Shown here piece by piece: positions 33,362 through 43,250 of a stretch of 64,000 nucleotides of DNA; the first letter of the stretch is position 1, and the number at the start of each line of letters is the position of its first letter. The position numbers and the translations under genes are program-made. This stretch comes from Jiella pacifica. Its GTDB lineage: Bacteria; Pseudomonadota; Alphaproteobacteria; Rhizobiales; Rhizobiaceae. The stretch is from positions 186,001 to 250,000 of the forward strand of contig NZ_JAAAMG010000003.1 in NCBI RefSeq assembly GCF_010500815.1. Reading direction: 5' to 3'. The notes beneath the pieces were generated by a model. That model saw only the letters and a program-made list of their open reading frames with translations, had not been told where the DNA came from and searched no databases.

Positions 33362-33556
33362 CGGCGCACATACTCGTCGGCATCTTCGGGACACCACCGA
33401 AGATAGATGTTCGGGCCCGCTGCTTCCATGCGCGGCCGGTATCGATGTGTAACGAAGGGTGTCAGCCGGGCCTCGAGGGACGGCGAGGAGAGGCTGTGCC
33501 GGCGGCGGATCGTCGGCGAAGGACCGATCCAGCGAGGCACCCGTAGCGGGCGCCTC

Positions 33557-35209
33557 TCAGAACAGCGTGCCCTGGCCCTCGACAACGGGCTTCGTCCGCG
33601 GCTTGCGCGGTTTCGCCGGGGCGGGCCTGGGGCCGGGCTGCTCGGTGCCGCCGGGCCCGAGATCGCCGGAGGCTGGCCCGGCGGAGCGGGGCGAGGGGGA
33701 CGCCTCGCCGTCGGTGACCACCGCCCCGCGCCTCTGGCGTCCGGCGAATTCCAGCGTCACCGCCATGCCGGCGGAGAGTTCGTCCGCCCGCGTCAAGGCA
33801 TGCTCCGCCTCGTCGCGGACGATTGCGTAGCCGCGCTCCAGGACGTTCAGCGGCGACAGGCTGGAGGCGAGCCGCCAGGCGGTCTCGACCCGCTGGCGCC
33901 GGCGGGCCCGCTCCTGCGCCTCGGTCCGTTCCAGCCGCTCCGACAGCTGGACGAGCGACAGTCGTGCCGCCTCGCTGCGGGCCCGCAGCGTGTGCGGCTT
34001 CAGGTCCGCTGCCACCCGGTCGAACCGCCGCCGCGCCGCATCGAGCCGCACCCGCATGCCGTGGTCGGCATGGACGGCGTGGTGGCGCAGCGTCGCCCGC
34101 TTGTCCCGGAGCGCGGCGTCGAGCGTCGCGGGGACGAGCCGCGCCGAGGCGCCGGCGAACAGCCGCCGCTTTTCGCCGACGGCATGGCGGAGATTGCCGC
34201 CGAGCCCCGTCGTCGCCTCGTCGAGCCGTCTGCGGGGCTGTTCGAGCAGCGCGTCGATGCCCGGCATCGCCCTGGCGAGGGCGGCAAGGCCCTTCTTTTC
34301 CTGGTCGAGCCGGCGGGACACCGCCCCCGACAGCCGCGCATTGTGGCTGGCGATCTGCGCCAGCAGTTCCGCGCGCACCGGCACGGCCATCTCCGCGGCG
34401 CCCGTCGGCGTCGGCGCCCGGACGTCGGCGGCGTGGTCGATCAGCGTCCAGTCGGTCTCGTGGCCGACCGCCGAGATCAGCGGGATCGCCGATCCTGCCG
34501 CCGCCCGCACCACCGCCTCGTCGTTGAAGCCCCAGAGGTCTTCGAGGCTGCCGCCGCCGCGCGCGACGATGACGACGTCGGGCCGCGGGATCTTGCCGCC
34601 GGCCTCGATGGCGTTGAAGCCTTCGATCGCTGCCGAGACCTCCGCCCCGCTCGTCTCGCCCTGCACCCGGACCGGCCAGACCAGCACATGCACCGGAAAG
34701 CGGTCGGAGATGCGGTGGACGATGTCGCGGATGACGGCGCCGGTCGGCGAAGTGACGACGCCGATGACCCGCGGCAGGAAGGGCAGTCGGCGCTTACGCT
34801 CGCTCGCGAACAGCCCTTCGGCTTCCAGTTTCAGCCGCCGCTCGTTGAGGAGCGCCATCAGGGCGCCGGCGCCAGCCGGCTCGATCGCCTCGATCACCAC
34901 CTGGTATTTCGACGAGTTTGGATAGGTGGTCAGCCGCCCCGTAGCGATGACCTCGAGGCCTTCCTCCGGCTTGAAGGCGAGCTTGGCAAAGCTCGTGCGC
35001 CAGATCACCGCGTCGATCCGTGCCTTGTCGTCCTTCAGGGTGAAATAGGCGTGCCCCGAAGAATGCGGCCCGCGATAGCCGGAGACCTCGCCGCGGATGC
35101 GCACATGGCCGAAGGTCTCCTCGACGGTGCGCTTCAGCGCGCCGGAGATTTCCGACACCGTATATTCGGCGACGTTGCTCTGCGGGATCGATTCGGACAC
35201 GAGGCTCAT
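33557..35209 (-). CDS. xseA: Exodeoxyribonuclease VII large subunit
   Basis: 550 residues from the ATG at 35209 ([26 protein letters not shown]), the standard XseA start. An N-terminal OB fold ([25 protein letters not shown]) is followed by the catalytic region with [33 protein letters not shown] and [28 protein letters not shown], then a long Arg/Ala-rich coiled coil and a C-terminal beta segment. With XseB it degrades single-stranded DNA to oligonucleotides. The last 60 residues are a Pro/Gly-rich extension. xseB is not in the window. Confidence 0.96.
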   Translation of the reverse strand: MSLVSESIPQSNVAEYTVSEISGALKRTVEETFGHVRIRGEVSGYRGPHSSGHAYFTLKDDKARIDAVIWRTSFAKLAFKPEEGLEVIATGRLTTYPNSSKYQVVIEAIEPAGAGALMALLNERRLKLEAEGLFASERKRRLPFLPRVIGVVTSPTGAVIRDIVHRISDRFPVHVLVWPVRVQGETSGAEVSAAIEGFNAIEAGGKIPRPDVVIVARGGGSLEDLWGFNDEAVVRAAAGSAIPLISAVGHETDWTLIDHAADVRAPTPTGAAEMAVPVRAELLAQIASHNARLSGAVSRRLDQEKKGLAALARAMPGIDALLEQPRRRLDEATTGLGGNLRHAVGEKRRLFAGASARLVPATLDAALRDKRATLRHHAVHADHGMRVRLDAARRRFDRVAADLKPHTLRARSEAARLSLVQLSERLERTEAQERARRRQRVETAWRLASSLSPLNVLERGYAIVRDEAEHALTRADELSAGMAVTLEFAGRQRRGAVVTDGEASPSPRSAGPASGDLGPGGTEQPGPRPAPAKPRKPRTKPVVEGQGTLF

Positions 35210-35375
35210 GGGCCCCAGTGTGGGGCGAGGCCGTGCGGCGGGCAAGTCTCGGCAAGCGCAAAGCCACGGCATCGAGGTTGCGGAAAGGGATCACGGCCTC
35301 GCGTTTTGCCCGCCGCCACCGAGATCGTTAGGAGGGTAACGAGGTCCGCGGAGATGGACCCCGGGAGGATAAGCC

Positions 35376-36158
35376 ATGCCGCCAAAACGTCTGCCGATCG
35401 TGGCCGCCGCCACCTTCGTTCTCGCGGCCTTGATGCCAATGCCGCTCTTCGCGCAAGGCATGTTGAGCGGGCTCGACATGACCTCGCCGCGGATGACGAA
35501 GGCCGAGATGAGCCGGACCGAGGTCGAGGCGCTGATCGCAGCGGCCGGCCAGGGCAAGCCGATCGATTTGTCCCGCAAGGCGCTCAACGGTCTCGATCTT
35601 TCCGGCCTGAATCTCGCCGGCGCCGATCTGACGGCAGCCACGGTGAACGGCACCGATTTCTCCGGTGCGGATCTTTCCGGCGCCAAGCTCGATCAGGTCT
35701 GGGGGCTGAAGGCCGACTTCACCGACGCCGATCTTGCCGGCGCAAATCTCTTCCAGGCGCAATTGATGGACGCGAACTTCAGCGGCGCGAATCTGTCGAA
35801 GACGCGCCTCGTCGCCGATCTCTCACGCGCCAGTCTGGTCGGCGCGAATCTTAAGGGCGCCGACCTTTCCGCCGACATGCGCAACCAGTCGATGGGTATG
35901 ATGCGCGGCACCCTCAATTCGGCCGACCTGACCGGGGCCGATCTTTCCGGCGCCAACCTGTCGCGGGCGGCGGCGGAATTCGCCGATTTCTCCGGCGCAA
36001 ATCTCCAGGGCGTCGACCTGCGGCGCGCCGAACTCGCCGGAGCGAAATTCGACGGTGCCAATGGCGAAGGCGCCGATTTCACCGACGCCGATCTTCGCTC
36101 GGCGGCGCTGGGCGGTCTCCTCGGTGCCTCGAAGAACCTTCGAACCGGCACGAAATAG
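35376..36158 (+). CDS. Exported pentapeptide-repeat protein
   Basis: 260 residues. A signal peptide (MPPKRLPIVAAATFVLAALM to about LFAQ) precedes a short helical spacer and then about 30 pentapeptide repeats of the form A(D/N)LSG from residue 65 to 250 (for example GADLSGAKL and GANLSRAAA). The repeats fold into a right-handed square beta-helix. Family members include gyrase protectors, but most exported ones have unknown functions, and no catalytic domain is attached. The repeated sequence also leaves an imperfect tandem DNA pattern. Divergent from xseA. Confidence 0.9.
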   Translation: MPPKRLPIVAAATFVLAALMPMPLFAQGMLSGLDMTSPRMTKAEMSRTEVEALIAAAGQGKPIDLSRKALNGLDLSGLNLAGADLTAATVNGTDFSGADLSGAKLDQVWGLKADFTDADLAGANLFQAQLMDANFSGANLSKTRLVADLSRASLVGANLKGADLSADMRNQSMGMMRGTLNSADLTGADLSGANLSRAAAEFADFSGANLQGVDLRRAELAGAKFDGANGEGADFTDADLRSAALGGLLGASKNLRTGTK

Positions 36159-36211
36159 CGGGTCGGCCGCCAGCGCCGTCGGCCCGCCACGCCCATACCT
36201 CGGTGGCCTTC

Positions 36212-37171
36212 CTACTCCGCGGCAATGCCCGCCCGGACGGGCCTCGGCCGCTGCGGGCGCACCAGCCGGGTATCGGGAAGGTGCGAGGGCTTGGCCGTCA
36301 TCTCCGACGGCGGCAGGTTCGCGAGGCTGTCGCGGATGTGATCGACGAGGGCGGAGACCACCGGGCTTTCCGCGTTGCGCGCCCGAATGACGCCGATTTC
36401 GTTGTCCTGCAGCAGCGGAAAGCCTTCCGCCTCGCCGAGCACCCGCATGCCGGGCCGCAAGGCGCATTCCGGCAGGACGCCGACGGCGAGCCCGGCGAGC
36501 ACCGCCGAGGCGACGATCTGCGCCGACCAGGACGAGAACAGCACCTTGTAGCGCCGCCCCGAGTCGTCGAGCGCCTTCAGCCCCTCGGCGCGCCAACAGC
36601 AGTTCGGCCGGCCGAGCGCCAGCGGCAGCACCTCTTCCTCGTGCACGTCGTGGGCCGCCGAGGTCATGAAATGCAGAGGCTCGCGCCGGACGATTTCCGG
36701 CACTACCTGGCTGATCGCGCAATCTGCGACGAGGGCGACGTCGAGCCGGCCCTTGTCGACATGATCGGCGAGATTGGACGACGGCTCGCAGGCGATCTGC
36801 AGTTCGACCAGGGGATTGGAGCGGGTGAAGCGGGCGAGGATCTCCGGCAGGAAGCGCTCGGCGTAATCGTCCGGCAGGCCGATCCGCACATGGCCCTGCA
36901 TCGCCTGCTGATCGAAGGCCGACAGGGTTTCCTGGCTGAGGGTCAGCATCCGCCGCGCATAGGCGAGGAGGCGGGAGCCCGCATCGGTGAGCAGAATGGA
37001 TCGGCCGTTGCGTTCGAACAGCGAGGTGCCGAGCCGCTCCTCGAGCCGGCGGATCTGCATCGACACGGCGGACTGGGTCTTGAAGACGTCCTCGGCCGCC
37101 TTGGTGAAGCTGCCGGTGTCGACGATGGCGACGAAGGTACGGAGCTGGTCGAGATCGAGCGGAGAGACCAT
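36212..37171 (-). CDS. LysR-family transcriptional regulator (LrhA-like)
   Basis: 319 residues from the ATG at 37171 (MVSPLDLDQLRTFVAIVDTG); a GTG nine bases upstream is possible. The N-terminal winged helix reads GSFTKAAEDVFKTQSAVSMQIRRLEERLGT, followed by the linker helix and a type-2 periplasmic-binding-like effector domain (GHVRIGLPDDYAERFLP). The sequence style is that of the LrhA/HexA subgroup. It is divergent from a DUF1127 gene, the pair sharing 182 bases that contain a dyad at 37208-37219. LysR proteins usually control such a divergent neighbour. Confidence 0.92.
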   Translation of the reverse strand: MVSPLDLDQLRTFVAIVDTGSFTKAAEDVFKTQSAVSMQIRRLEERLGTSLFERNGRSILLTDAGSRLLAYARRMLTLSQETLSAFDQQAMQGHVRIGLPDDYAERFLPEILARFTRSNPLVELQIACEPSSNLADHVDKGRLDVALVADCAISQVVPEIVRREPLHFMTSAAHDVHEEEVLPLALGRPNCCWRAEGLKALDDSGRRYKVLFSSWSAQIVASAVLAGLAVGVLPECALRPGMRVLGEAEGFPLLQDNEIGVIRARNAESPVVSALVDHIRDSLANLPPSEMTAKPSHLPDTRLVRPQRPRPVRAGIAAE

Positions 37172-37207
37172 TAGGGTCACCTATGAACGAAACTGATCTC
37201 ACACATT

Positions 37208-37219
37208 ACGAACATTCGT
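37208..37219. promoter_or_regulatory. Candidate LysR operator in divergent promoter region
   Basis: ACGAA-CA-TTCGT is a perfect dyad located between the LysR gene and the divergent DUF1127 gene, in an AT-richer stretch. It is the right size and place for a LysR-type box. Binding is an inference. Confidence 0.4.
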
Positions 37220-37353
37220 TGGTGTGATCAATGTCACAGACGTAAGGTGATCAAGTCAGGAACAATTCGGGGGTCGCTGCTGCCCATCGCATCACGCGAT
37301 GGGAAGAGCGGCCCCGCTTTTTCCCGACGATGGCTGCGAAAGGAGATCAAGCC

Positions 37354-37632
37354 ATGACGATCACTGCGAGACAGACGACCACCCATCCCGCCGCCGGACG
37401 CCTCGTGGCCGGTACCCGCGTCTTCGCCACCGCCGCCCGCGCGATCGTCAAAACCATGATCAACCGCCGGCGGGTCCATCGGCTCGCCGACATGCCGGAC
37501 TATGTGCTGAAGGACATCGGCATCCGGCGCGACGACATTTCCGTCGCCCTTGGCGCCGAGTGGCGCGAGGATCCGAGCTACAAGCTGGCGCTCATCGCGG
37601 CGCAGCGGCGCCGCGGCACCCTGGAAGGCTGA
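37354..37632 (+). CDS. DUF1127 (YjiS-like) small protein
   Basis: 92 residues from the ATG at 37354, preceded by AAAGGAGAT. The C-terminal half carries the DUF1127 core: RRRVHRLADMPDYVLKDIGIRRDDI, i.e. the Arg-rich helix followed by L-x-D-x-P-D-x-L-L-x-D-I-G-x-R-R. In several alphaproteobacteria short DUF1127 proteins affect RNA turnover and phosphate or carbon metabolism. The N-terminal 40 residues are basic and Ala/Thr-rich. Divergent from and probably controlled by the LysR gene. Confidence 0.88.
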   Translation: MTITARQTTTHPAAGRLVAGTRVFATAARAIVKTMINRRRVHRLADMPDYVLKDIGIRRDDISVALGAEWREDPSYKLALIAAQRRRGTLEG

Positions 37633-37683
37633 CCCCCCGAAGCCCGGCGGCAATCCGCCCCGCCGGCCATCGATGCCCTTCCA

Positions 37684-37714
37684 TGCGGCCGGCCATTCCC
37701 CCTGGCCGGCCGCA
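37684..37714. terminator. Bidirectional hairpin terminator
   Basis: TGCGGCCGGCCA and TGGCCGGCCGCA form a perfect 12-bp stem around a TTCCCCC loop. It lies between two convergent genes (DUF1127 and the CNNM-type gene), so it can serve both. There is no T-run. Confidence 0.6.
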
Positions 37715-37786
37715 ACCGTTTGCGGCGCTGCTGGAAGGTGTCCGGCCGGCCTCTTGCAGCCAGCGGCAGGCTCGGAAGCGACCGAC

Positions 37787-39115
37787 TCAAGCCTCGGTCT
37801 CGGCCGCTTCCTCATTCTCGTCTTCCGGCCGGGTCAGCCGCGTGAACAACAGCTTGTCGATGCGGCGCCCGTCGAGATCGACGACCTCGATCTCGAAATC
37901 GGCATATTGAATCCGCTCGCCGATCTCCGGAATATGTCCGAACTGGTCGAGCACCAGGCCCGCGACGGTCTCGTATTCGCGCTCGACCGGAAAGGAGAGC
38001 TCCTCGATCTTCAGCGCCAGCCGGTCGACCGCCATCGAGCCGTCGACCAGCCAGGACCCGTCCTTGCGCAGGAACGCTTCGGGCACCTCGTCCTCGTTGC
38101 CCTCGGGCAGCGAGCCGGCGATGGCGGCCAGAATGTCCTGCGGCGTCGCGATGCCTTCGAAAGAGCCGTACTCGTCGAGGACGATCGCCATGTGCACCCC
38201 ATGGGCGCGAAACCGTTCGAGCAGCTTCAGAATCGGCATGCTTTCATTGACGTAGAGCGGCTGGCGCATGATTTCGCCGAGTGCGACCTTGCCGCTGACA
38301 TGCTGCTGTTCGAGGATGTCCTTGGTCTGGACGATACCGACGACCGCATCCTCGTCGGTATCGAGCACCGGATAGCGCGAGTGGCCGGTCTTCACCATTT
38401 CGCCCATCGATTCCTCGGCCGGGTCGCCGGCGTCGAGCCAGTCGACGTCGGGGCGCGGGACCATGATCGAGCGGACGTTGCGGTCGGCGATCGAGATCAC
38501 GCCTTCCAACATCTCGCGCTCTTTCTCCTTGAAGACGCCGGTCTCGGTTCCCTCGGCGATCATCGCCCGGACGTCCTCTTCCGTCACCTTGTCGCTCTCG
38601 TCCTCGGTCAGGCCGAAGATGGCGGTCAAAGTTCGCGTCGAGATTTCGAGAAGGGCGACCAGTGGCCGGCCTATCATCGCCACCAGCCGCATCGTCGGCG
38701 CGACGAAGCAGGCCACGGCCTCCGGCCGCGACAGGGCGAAGCGCTTCGGCGCCAGTTCGCCGACGACCAGCGAGAAATAGGTGATGACGACGACGACGAG
38801 GACGAAGGCGAGATCGTCCGCGACCGGGCCGACGACCGGCCAGTCGACCATGACCTCGGCCAGCGGACCGGCGAAGACCGACCCGCCGAAGGCGCCGGCG
38901 AAAATGCCGACGAGGGTGATGCCGATCTGCACCGAGGAGAGGAAGGTGGTGGGATTCTGGGCCAGCTTCAGTGCCGCCTTCGCGCCGTGCCGGCGCTTTC
39001 GCGACATCTGTTCGAGCCGGCTCTTTCGCGCCGAAACGATCGCGAGTTCCGACATCGCGAAGAAGCCGTTGAGGACGATCAGGGCGAAGACGATGGCGGC
39101 GTTGACGAAGAGCAA
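37787..39115 (-). CDS. CNNM/CorC-family membrane protein (hemolysin-like TlyC)
   Basis: 442 residues with a TTG start at 39115 (AGGA seven bases upstream), which puts the first residues LLFVNAAIVFALIVLNGFFAMSELAIVSARKSR exactly where the family begins; no ATG fits better. The layout is a DUF21/CNNM membrane domain with three to four helices (to about 195), a CBS pair (VPRPDVDWLDAGD, GIVQTKDIL, LDEYGSFEGIATPQDIL; about 210-340) and a C-terminal CorC_HlyC domain (DGSWLVDGSMAVDRL). Relatives transport or sense Mg2+ or Co2+; haemolysis is not expected from this class. Confidence 0.92.
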   Translation of the reverse strand: MLFVNAAIVFALIVLNGFFAMSELAIVSARKSRLEQMSRKRRHGAKAALKLAQNPTTFLSSVQIGITLVGIFAGAFGGSVFAGPLAEVMVDWPVVGPVADDLAFVLVVVVITYFSLVVGELAPKRFALSRPEAVACFVAPTMRLVAMIGRPLVALLEISTRTLTAIFGLTEDESDKVTEEDVRAMIAEGTETGVFKEKEREMLEGVISIADRNVRSIMVPRPDVDWLDAGDPAEESMGEMVKTGHSRYPVLDTDEDAVVGIVQTKDILEQQHVSGKVALGEIMRQPLYVNESMPILKLLERFRAHGVHMAIVLDEYGSFEGIATPQDILAAIAGSLPEGNEDEVPEAFLRKDGSWLVDGSMAVDRLALKIEELSFPVEREYETVAGLVLDQFGHIPEIGERIQYADFEIEVVDLDGRRIDKLLFTRLTRPEDENEEAAETEA

Positions 39116-39673
39116 GGGTAATCCTGAACTAACGGGGTCGCCCAAGCGGTATTGGCTTTCGCCGGTTTCCGAGGGACGCAAAGAAGCGGATATATAGGCG
39201 CGCTGCGGCAGGCGACAGAGGGCATCGCAGCGAGTGCTACGGGACCGGTGATGCTTCGCGCACCGGCATGCCTGCTTGCCGGGCCGGCCGGTCTCGCCGC
39301 CCAAGGGCAACCGCGACGACCTCGCCGCAGTTCCTTCAGTCGGTCGTGGCAAGACAAGATGATTGAAAAAATATATGGTTAATTTTTTCAACTTTAGAAT
39401 TTGAGACGATTGTTCGCGATGAATGGACTTGCCCAGAGTAATGTTGCGAATTTAATACAGGAGTTCTGCGAAAAATATCGTAGGGTTATCCTGGTGGTTC
39501 ATCAAAGTGCCAATCAAACTTGATGACGTTGAATGCCCTGCGAGCTGGCAGTGCTTTGGGTGTCGGCCCGTGACGGTTTCACGCGAAGGCCTGATGTATT
39601 CATCACCGGGTTACATGAGTAAATGCGCCTAAGAAGAATTAAGATCAGCTGGAGAGAAATGAGGATTCAGCAA
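39116..39673. other. AT-rich intergenic region before the outer membrane protein gene
   Basis: About 560 bases, much more AT-rich than its neighbours from 39355 to 39660, with a strong inverted repeat at 39363-39391. A 34-codon open frame at 39419-39523 has no ribosome site and is not supported. The stretch probably holds a long, regulated 5' region of the omp gene. Confidence 0.5.
39363..39391. repeat. AT-rich inverted repeat
   Basis: TTGAAAAAAT and ATTTTTTCAA, exact reverse complements of ten bases, flank nine bases. As RNA on the plus strand it ends in a U-rich arm; it could be a terminator for upstream antisense or leftward transcription, or a DNA-binding site. It sits about 250-310 bases upstream of the omp gene. 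Confidence 0.55.
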
Positions 39674-40357
39674 ATGAGACGGATGCTATTTGCAACCATA
39701 ATCGGTTGTTCTGCCGCCTCGGCCGCCAACGCTGCCGATGTCGTATCCTACGAACCCGCGCCCCCGGTTGCTCCGGTGGCGAGCGTCTACGACTGGTCGG
39801 GCCTTTATATCGGCGCGCAAGGCGGGTGGGGCTGGGGCGACTCCAATGTCGACGACAATGGACTTTCCAGCCTCGACACCACCTTCGACATCGACGGCGG
39901 CTTTCTCGGCGGCGTGGTCGGCGCTCAGTGGCAGTATGGTTCGGTGGTCCTCGGCGTCGAGGGCGAAATGAACTGGTCCGACATTAGCGGAACCGACGAA
40001 GTCCAACCCGGAAACGTCATCGGCACCGACATCAACTGGTTCGGCTCGGCCAATGCCAAGCTCGGCTATGCATGGGACAGGGTCCTGCTCTACGGCACGG
40101 GCGGTATCGCCTTCGCCAATATCGATACGAGCCAGGACGCTCTCGGTACTTCTTTCTCGGAGGACGAGAACCACGTCGGGTGGACCGTCGGCGCAGGCCT
40201 CGACTACGCAGTGACCGATGCGATCATCGTCGGTGCGCAGTACCGCTACTACGACTTCGGCGAATCCGATTACCTGTCGCGAAACGCGACCTTTACGGAC
40301 CGCGATCAGGACGTCGACCTGCACACCGTGTCGGCCCACGTCAGCTACAAATTCTGA
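39674..40357 (+). CDS. Outer membrane beta-barrel protein (Omp25/Omp31-like)
   Basis: 227 residues from the ATG at 39674 (AGGA eight bases upstream); the ATG at 39659 with GGAGAG close by would add five residues. The signal peptide MRRMLFATIIGCSAASAANA is followed by a short Pro/Val linker and the family entry YDWSGLYIGAQGGWGWGDS. Alternating beta strands fill the rest (FLGGVVGAQWQYGSVVLGVEGE, GSANAKLGYAWDRVLLYGTGG, YAVTDAIIVGAQYRYYDFG) and the C-terminal residue is the aromatic Phe of VSAHVSYKF, needed for BAM assembly. Abundant in rhizobial and Brucella outer membranes. A terminator follows. Confidence 0.93.
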   Translation: MRRMLFATIIGCSAASAANAADVVSYEPAPPVAPVASVYDWSGLYIGAQGGWGWGDSNVDDNGLSSLDTTFDIDGGFLGGVVGAQWQYGSVVLGVEGEMNWSDISGTDEVQPGNVIGTDINWFGSANAKLGYAWDRVLLYGTGGIAFANIDTSQDALGTSFSEDENHVGWTVGAGLDYAVTDAIIVGAQYRYYDFGESDYLSRNATFTDRDQDVDLHTVSAHVSYKF

Positions 40358-40407
40358 CGCAATAGCCTTTCGACCCAAGTCCTGGATGGACCGTTGGAAA
40401 TAAAAAT

Positions 40408-40440
40408 GGCCGGAGCTTCTGGGCTCCGGCCGTTTCCTTT
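40408..40440 (+). terminator. Rho-independent terminator after omp gene
   Basis: GGCCGGAGC pairs with GCTCCGGCC (9 bp, loop TTCTGG), followed by GTTTCCTTT and preceded by AAAAA, so it can act for both the omp gene and the convergent DUF937-like gene. Confidence 0.75.
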
Positions 40441-40492
40441 CGAGAGGGTCGGGAAATGATCCTCGAGTAAGCTTTCCCACGTCCGCAGGGTA

Positions 40493-41464
40493 TCAGCCGT
40501 CTTTCGTCTCCACTTTGCCGGCCGCAAGCGGGGAAAAAATCGCCATCATCCGCCGCGCATAGTCCCTATGGTAGGCCAGTGCCGCTTCCGCAATGGTTTC
40601 GTCCACGGCGGCCGGCGATGCGTCACCCTCGGCTTTCGAAGCGGAAGCGGGTGTCGAGTGAACGTTGCCGGCGGGCGCCGCGTTCGCCGATGGACCGCCG
40701 GCCGATGGAGACGTTCCGGGCGCAAAACCGCGGGCAAACTCCTCCATCAAGGTGGGATAGAGCGAGAAGAACGCCTTGCCGGCTTGCTCGTCGGGCTTGC
40801 CCGCCGCCGGCTTGGGGGGCTTGGCCTTGGGCGCCGTTTCGGGCGGAAGCCAGGGCACCGTGCCGGTGAGCGCGTCGGAAAAGAGCCGGGCGAGATAATC
40901 CGAACCGGGCAGTTGCGGCGGCGCGCGGCGGGATGCTTCGCTCGACGGCCGGCCCATCGCTTCGACGGCGTTGGCGCTACGCCTCAGCATCTCGGCCATC
41001 GCGCCAGGATAGTCGCCCTCGGCGAGTTCCTTCGGTTGGCCACGGGTCAGATTGGCCATCATCATCCGCAGCATCGTGCCGATGGTCATGACCGACACGT
41101 TGCGGATCATCATTTCGACCGTGTCCGGCGCGACGCCGCTCGCCACCGACACGTGGCGCGCCACGCTTGAGACGAGATCCTTCGAACCGAACAGCGCGTT
41201 GGACAGATCGCGGCCGAGCGGACTGTTGGTCGCACCGACCGACAGATCAGAAGCCTCGCTCTTGACGAAGGGTTGGTAGTGACGGGAGATCTCGCTCCAG
41301 GCGCCCGGTACGATCATCGCCCGCTGCAGGGCCAGCGCGAAGGCCGGGGCGAGCGCCGTCATCGTCTTGCGCAGCTCTTCGTGACTGAGCTTGAAGGTGT
41401 CGGCGAGCCGGTCGGCCGCGACGCCCGAGTCGCTCGCCGTCAGCCAGTCGAAAAAGTCCGTCAT
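40493..41464 (-). CDS. DUF937-like protein
   Basis: 323 residues from the ATG at 41464 (MTDFFDWLTASDSGVAADRLA); an ATG at 41491 is an alternative. The first 150 residues resemble DUF937 (YidB-like) proteins: FKLSHEELRKTMTALAPAFALAL, then PLGRDLSNALFGSKDLVSSVARHV and the Met-rich MMIRNVSVMTIGTMLRMMM. The second half contains a Pro/Lys/Ala-rich linker and a helical end (AFFSLYPTLMEEFARGF) resembling the closing segment of phasin-like proteins. The function is unknown; no membrane helices or signal peptide are evident. Confidence 0.6.
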   Translation of the reverse strand: MTDFFDWLTASDSGVAADRLADTFKLSHEELRKTMTALAPAFALALQRAMIVPGAWSEISRHYQPFVKSEASDLSVGATNSPLGRDLSNALFGSKDLVSSVARHVSVASGVAPDTVEMMIRNVSVMTIGTMLRMMMANLTRGQPKELAEGDYPGAMAEMLRRSANAVEAMGRPSSEASRRAPPQLPGSDYLARLFSDALTGTVPWLPPETAPKAKPPKPAAGKPDEQAGKAFFSLYPTLMEEFARGFAPGTSPSAGGPSANAAPAGNVHSTPASASKAEGDASPAAVDETIAEAALAYHRDYARRMMAIFSPLAAGKVETKDG

Positions 41465-41732
41465 GGTCGGCCCTGCCGGCTGGATGCCCATCCACTCGAC
41501 GGTTCGATGCTATCGCATCTCCGCCGAAAGCAAAATCAGTGCGTGACTGATCGCGGAAGAATAGGGCGGTCGGCGGGAATGCGTAGTGAGAAAGGGGCGA
41601 TTTCACGCCGGAATGCGATTTCGCCGGCGATAGGCTCCCTGGCGGCGAAGCTCCCTCGGAGCGGCGGAGGCCGTCCGATGCCCGGCGGACCGGGGAGGCG
41701 GCGCCGGGCCGCCGGCCGGCGAGACGGCGCGC

Positions 41733-43106
41733 TCAGTAGGACAGATGCTTGAACAGCCGCGGCATCGAGCGCTCCCACTGACCCTCATAGAGCCGCACCA
41801 GCTCTTCGGCGGAGGTGGTGCCTCTGGCGACCACTTCCTCCAGCGGGGCGAGGAAAAAGCTCTCGTCGTTGCCCTCCTCGTTGAGCCGGCCGCGCGCCTT
41901 CAGCCCCTTGCTGGCGAGCTCGACCGTGGCCCGGGCGAGTTCGAGCACGACGCCGTCACGGAATTTCGTGCGGAAACCATCCCGAGGAACGGCGTCCCGC
42001 ATCGCCTGGACTTCCTCGAAGCTCCAGTCGGCAGTCATATCGTCGACCGCCTGGAGTGTCGCCGGATCGTAGAGCAGGCCGACCCAATAGGCCGGCAGGG
42101 CGCAGATGCGCCGCCACGGCCCGCCGTCGGCGCCGCGCATTTCGAGGAAGCGCTTCAGCCGGACGTCCGGAAAGAGCGTCGACAGATGGTTGGTCCAGTC
42201 GCCCATCTGCGGCTCGGGATCGTCGATCTCGCCCTTCAGCGCGCCATCCATGAACTGACGGAAGGTCACATGCGTCGCGTCGTGATAGCGGCCGTTCCGG
42301 GTGACGAAATACATCGGAATGTCGAGCGCCCACTCGGCGTAGTGGCGATAGGTGAAGTCCTCCTCGAAAACGAAGGGCAGGAGCCCCGAACGCTGGTTGT
42401 CGACGTCCTTCCAGACCTCCGAGCGCCAGGAGACGAGGCCGTTGGGCTTGCCTTCGGTGAAGGGCGAATGGGCGAACAGCGCCGAGGCGACCGGCTGCAG
42501 CTTCATGCCGACGCGCATCTTGCGGCGCATGTCGGCCTCGTCGGAAAAGTCGAGATTGACCTGGATCGTCGCCGTCCGCAGCATCATGTCGAGGCCGCGG
42601 GTGCCGACCTTGGGCATGTAGCGGCGCATGATGTCGTAGCGCGATTTCGGCATGATCGGCGTTTCGGCGAGCGTCCAGGAGGGCGAGGAACCGATGCCGA
42701 GAAAGCCGATGCCGAGCTCCTTGGCGACAGCCCGGACCTCGGCGAGATGGGCGTTGGATTCCCGGCAGGTCGCGTGGATCGTCTCGAGCGGCGCGCCGGA
42801 GAGCTCGAATTGGCCGCCGGGCTCCAGCGAGATGGCGCCCATTCCCTCTTCGCTGTAGAGGCCGATCAGCCGTCCGTCGTCGACGATCGGCTCCCAGCCG
42901 GAGAGCGAGCGCATGCCGTCGAGTATAGCGCGAATGCCGCGCTCACCGTCGTAGGGAACGGGAGAGAGATCGTCGACATAATAGCCGAACTTCTCGTGCT
43001 CGGTGCCGATGCGGAAGTTTTCGGCCGGCTTCTCGCCGCCCTTCATATGCCCGACGAGATCGTCCATCGACGAAATGGGGGCCAGATCGGTCGTATCGCG
43101 CGCCAT
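41733..43106 (-). CDS. gshA: Glutamate-cysteine ligase, plant/alphaproteobacterial type
   Basis: 457 residues from the ATG at 43106 (MARDTTDLAPISSMDDL). It ligates glutamate and cysteine in the first step of glutathione synthesis. The GCS2-type fold is marked by RIGTEHEKFGY, the Arg/Asn SLEPGGQFELSGAPLETIH block, LGIGSSPSWT, RTATIQVNLDFSDEADM and MRGADGG. The group differs from E. coli GshA. Together with the ggt gene at 26.7 kb it gives both ends of glutathione turnover. It lies 144 bases downstream of rsmE on the same strand. Confidence 0.95.
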   Translation of the reverse strand: MARDTTDLAPISSMDDLVGHMKGGEKPAENFRIGTEHEKFGYYVDDLSPVPYDGERGIRAILDGMRSLSGWEPIVDDGRLIGLYSEEGMGAISLEPGGQFELSGAPLETIHATCRESNAHLAEVRAVAKELGIGFLGIGSSPSWTLAETPIMPKSRYDIMRRYMPKVGTRGLDMMLRTATIQVNLDFSDEADMRRKMRVGMKLQPVASALFAHSPFTEGKPNGLVSWRSEVWKDVDNQRSGLLPFVFEEDFTYRHYAEWALDIPMYFVTRNGRYHDATHVTFRQFMDGALKGEIDDPEPQMGDWTNHLSTLFPDVRLKRFLEMRGADGGPWRRICALPAYWVGLLYDPATLQAVDDMTADWSFEEVQAMRDAVPRDGFRTKFRDGVVLELARATVELASKGLKARGRLNEEGNDESFFLAPLEEVVARGTTSAEELVRLYEGQWERSMPRLFKHLSY

Positions 43107-43250
43107 TGTTCTCGTTCCATTCGTTGCGCAAGCGCCGTCCCTCCGGCGCGCGGAACCCGCCATTCCACGAATCGCGTGGTGCCCCGAATTTGCCGAGGGC
43201 GCAAGATTGGATCGGTTGACGGTGCGGCCAGTGGGCGAAGGGCGGCTCGC

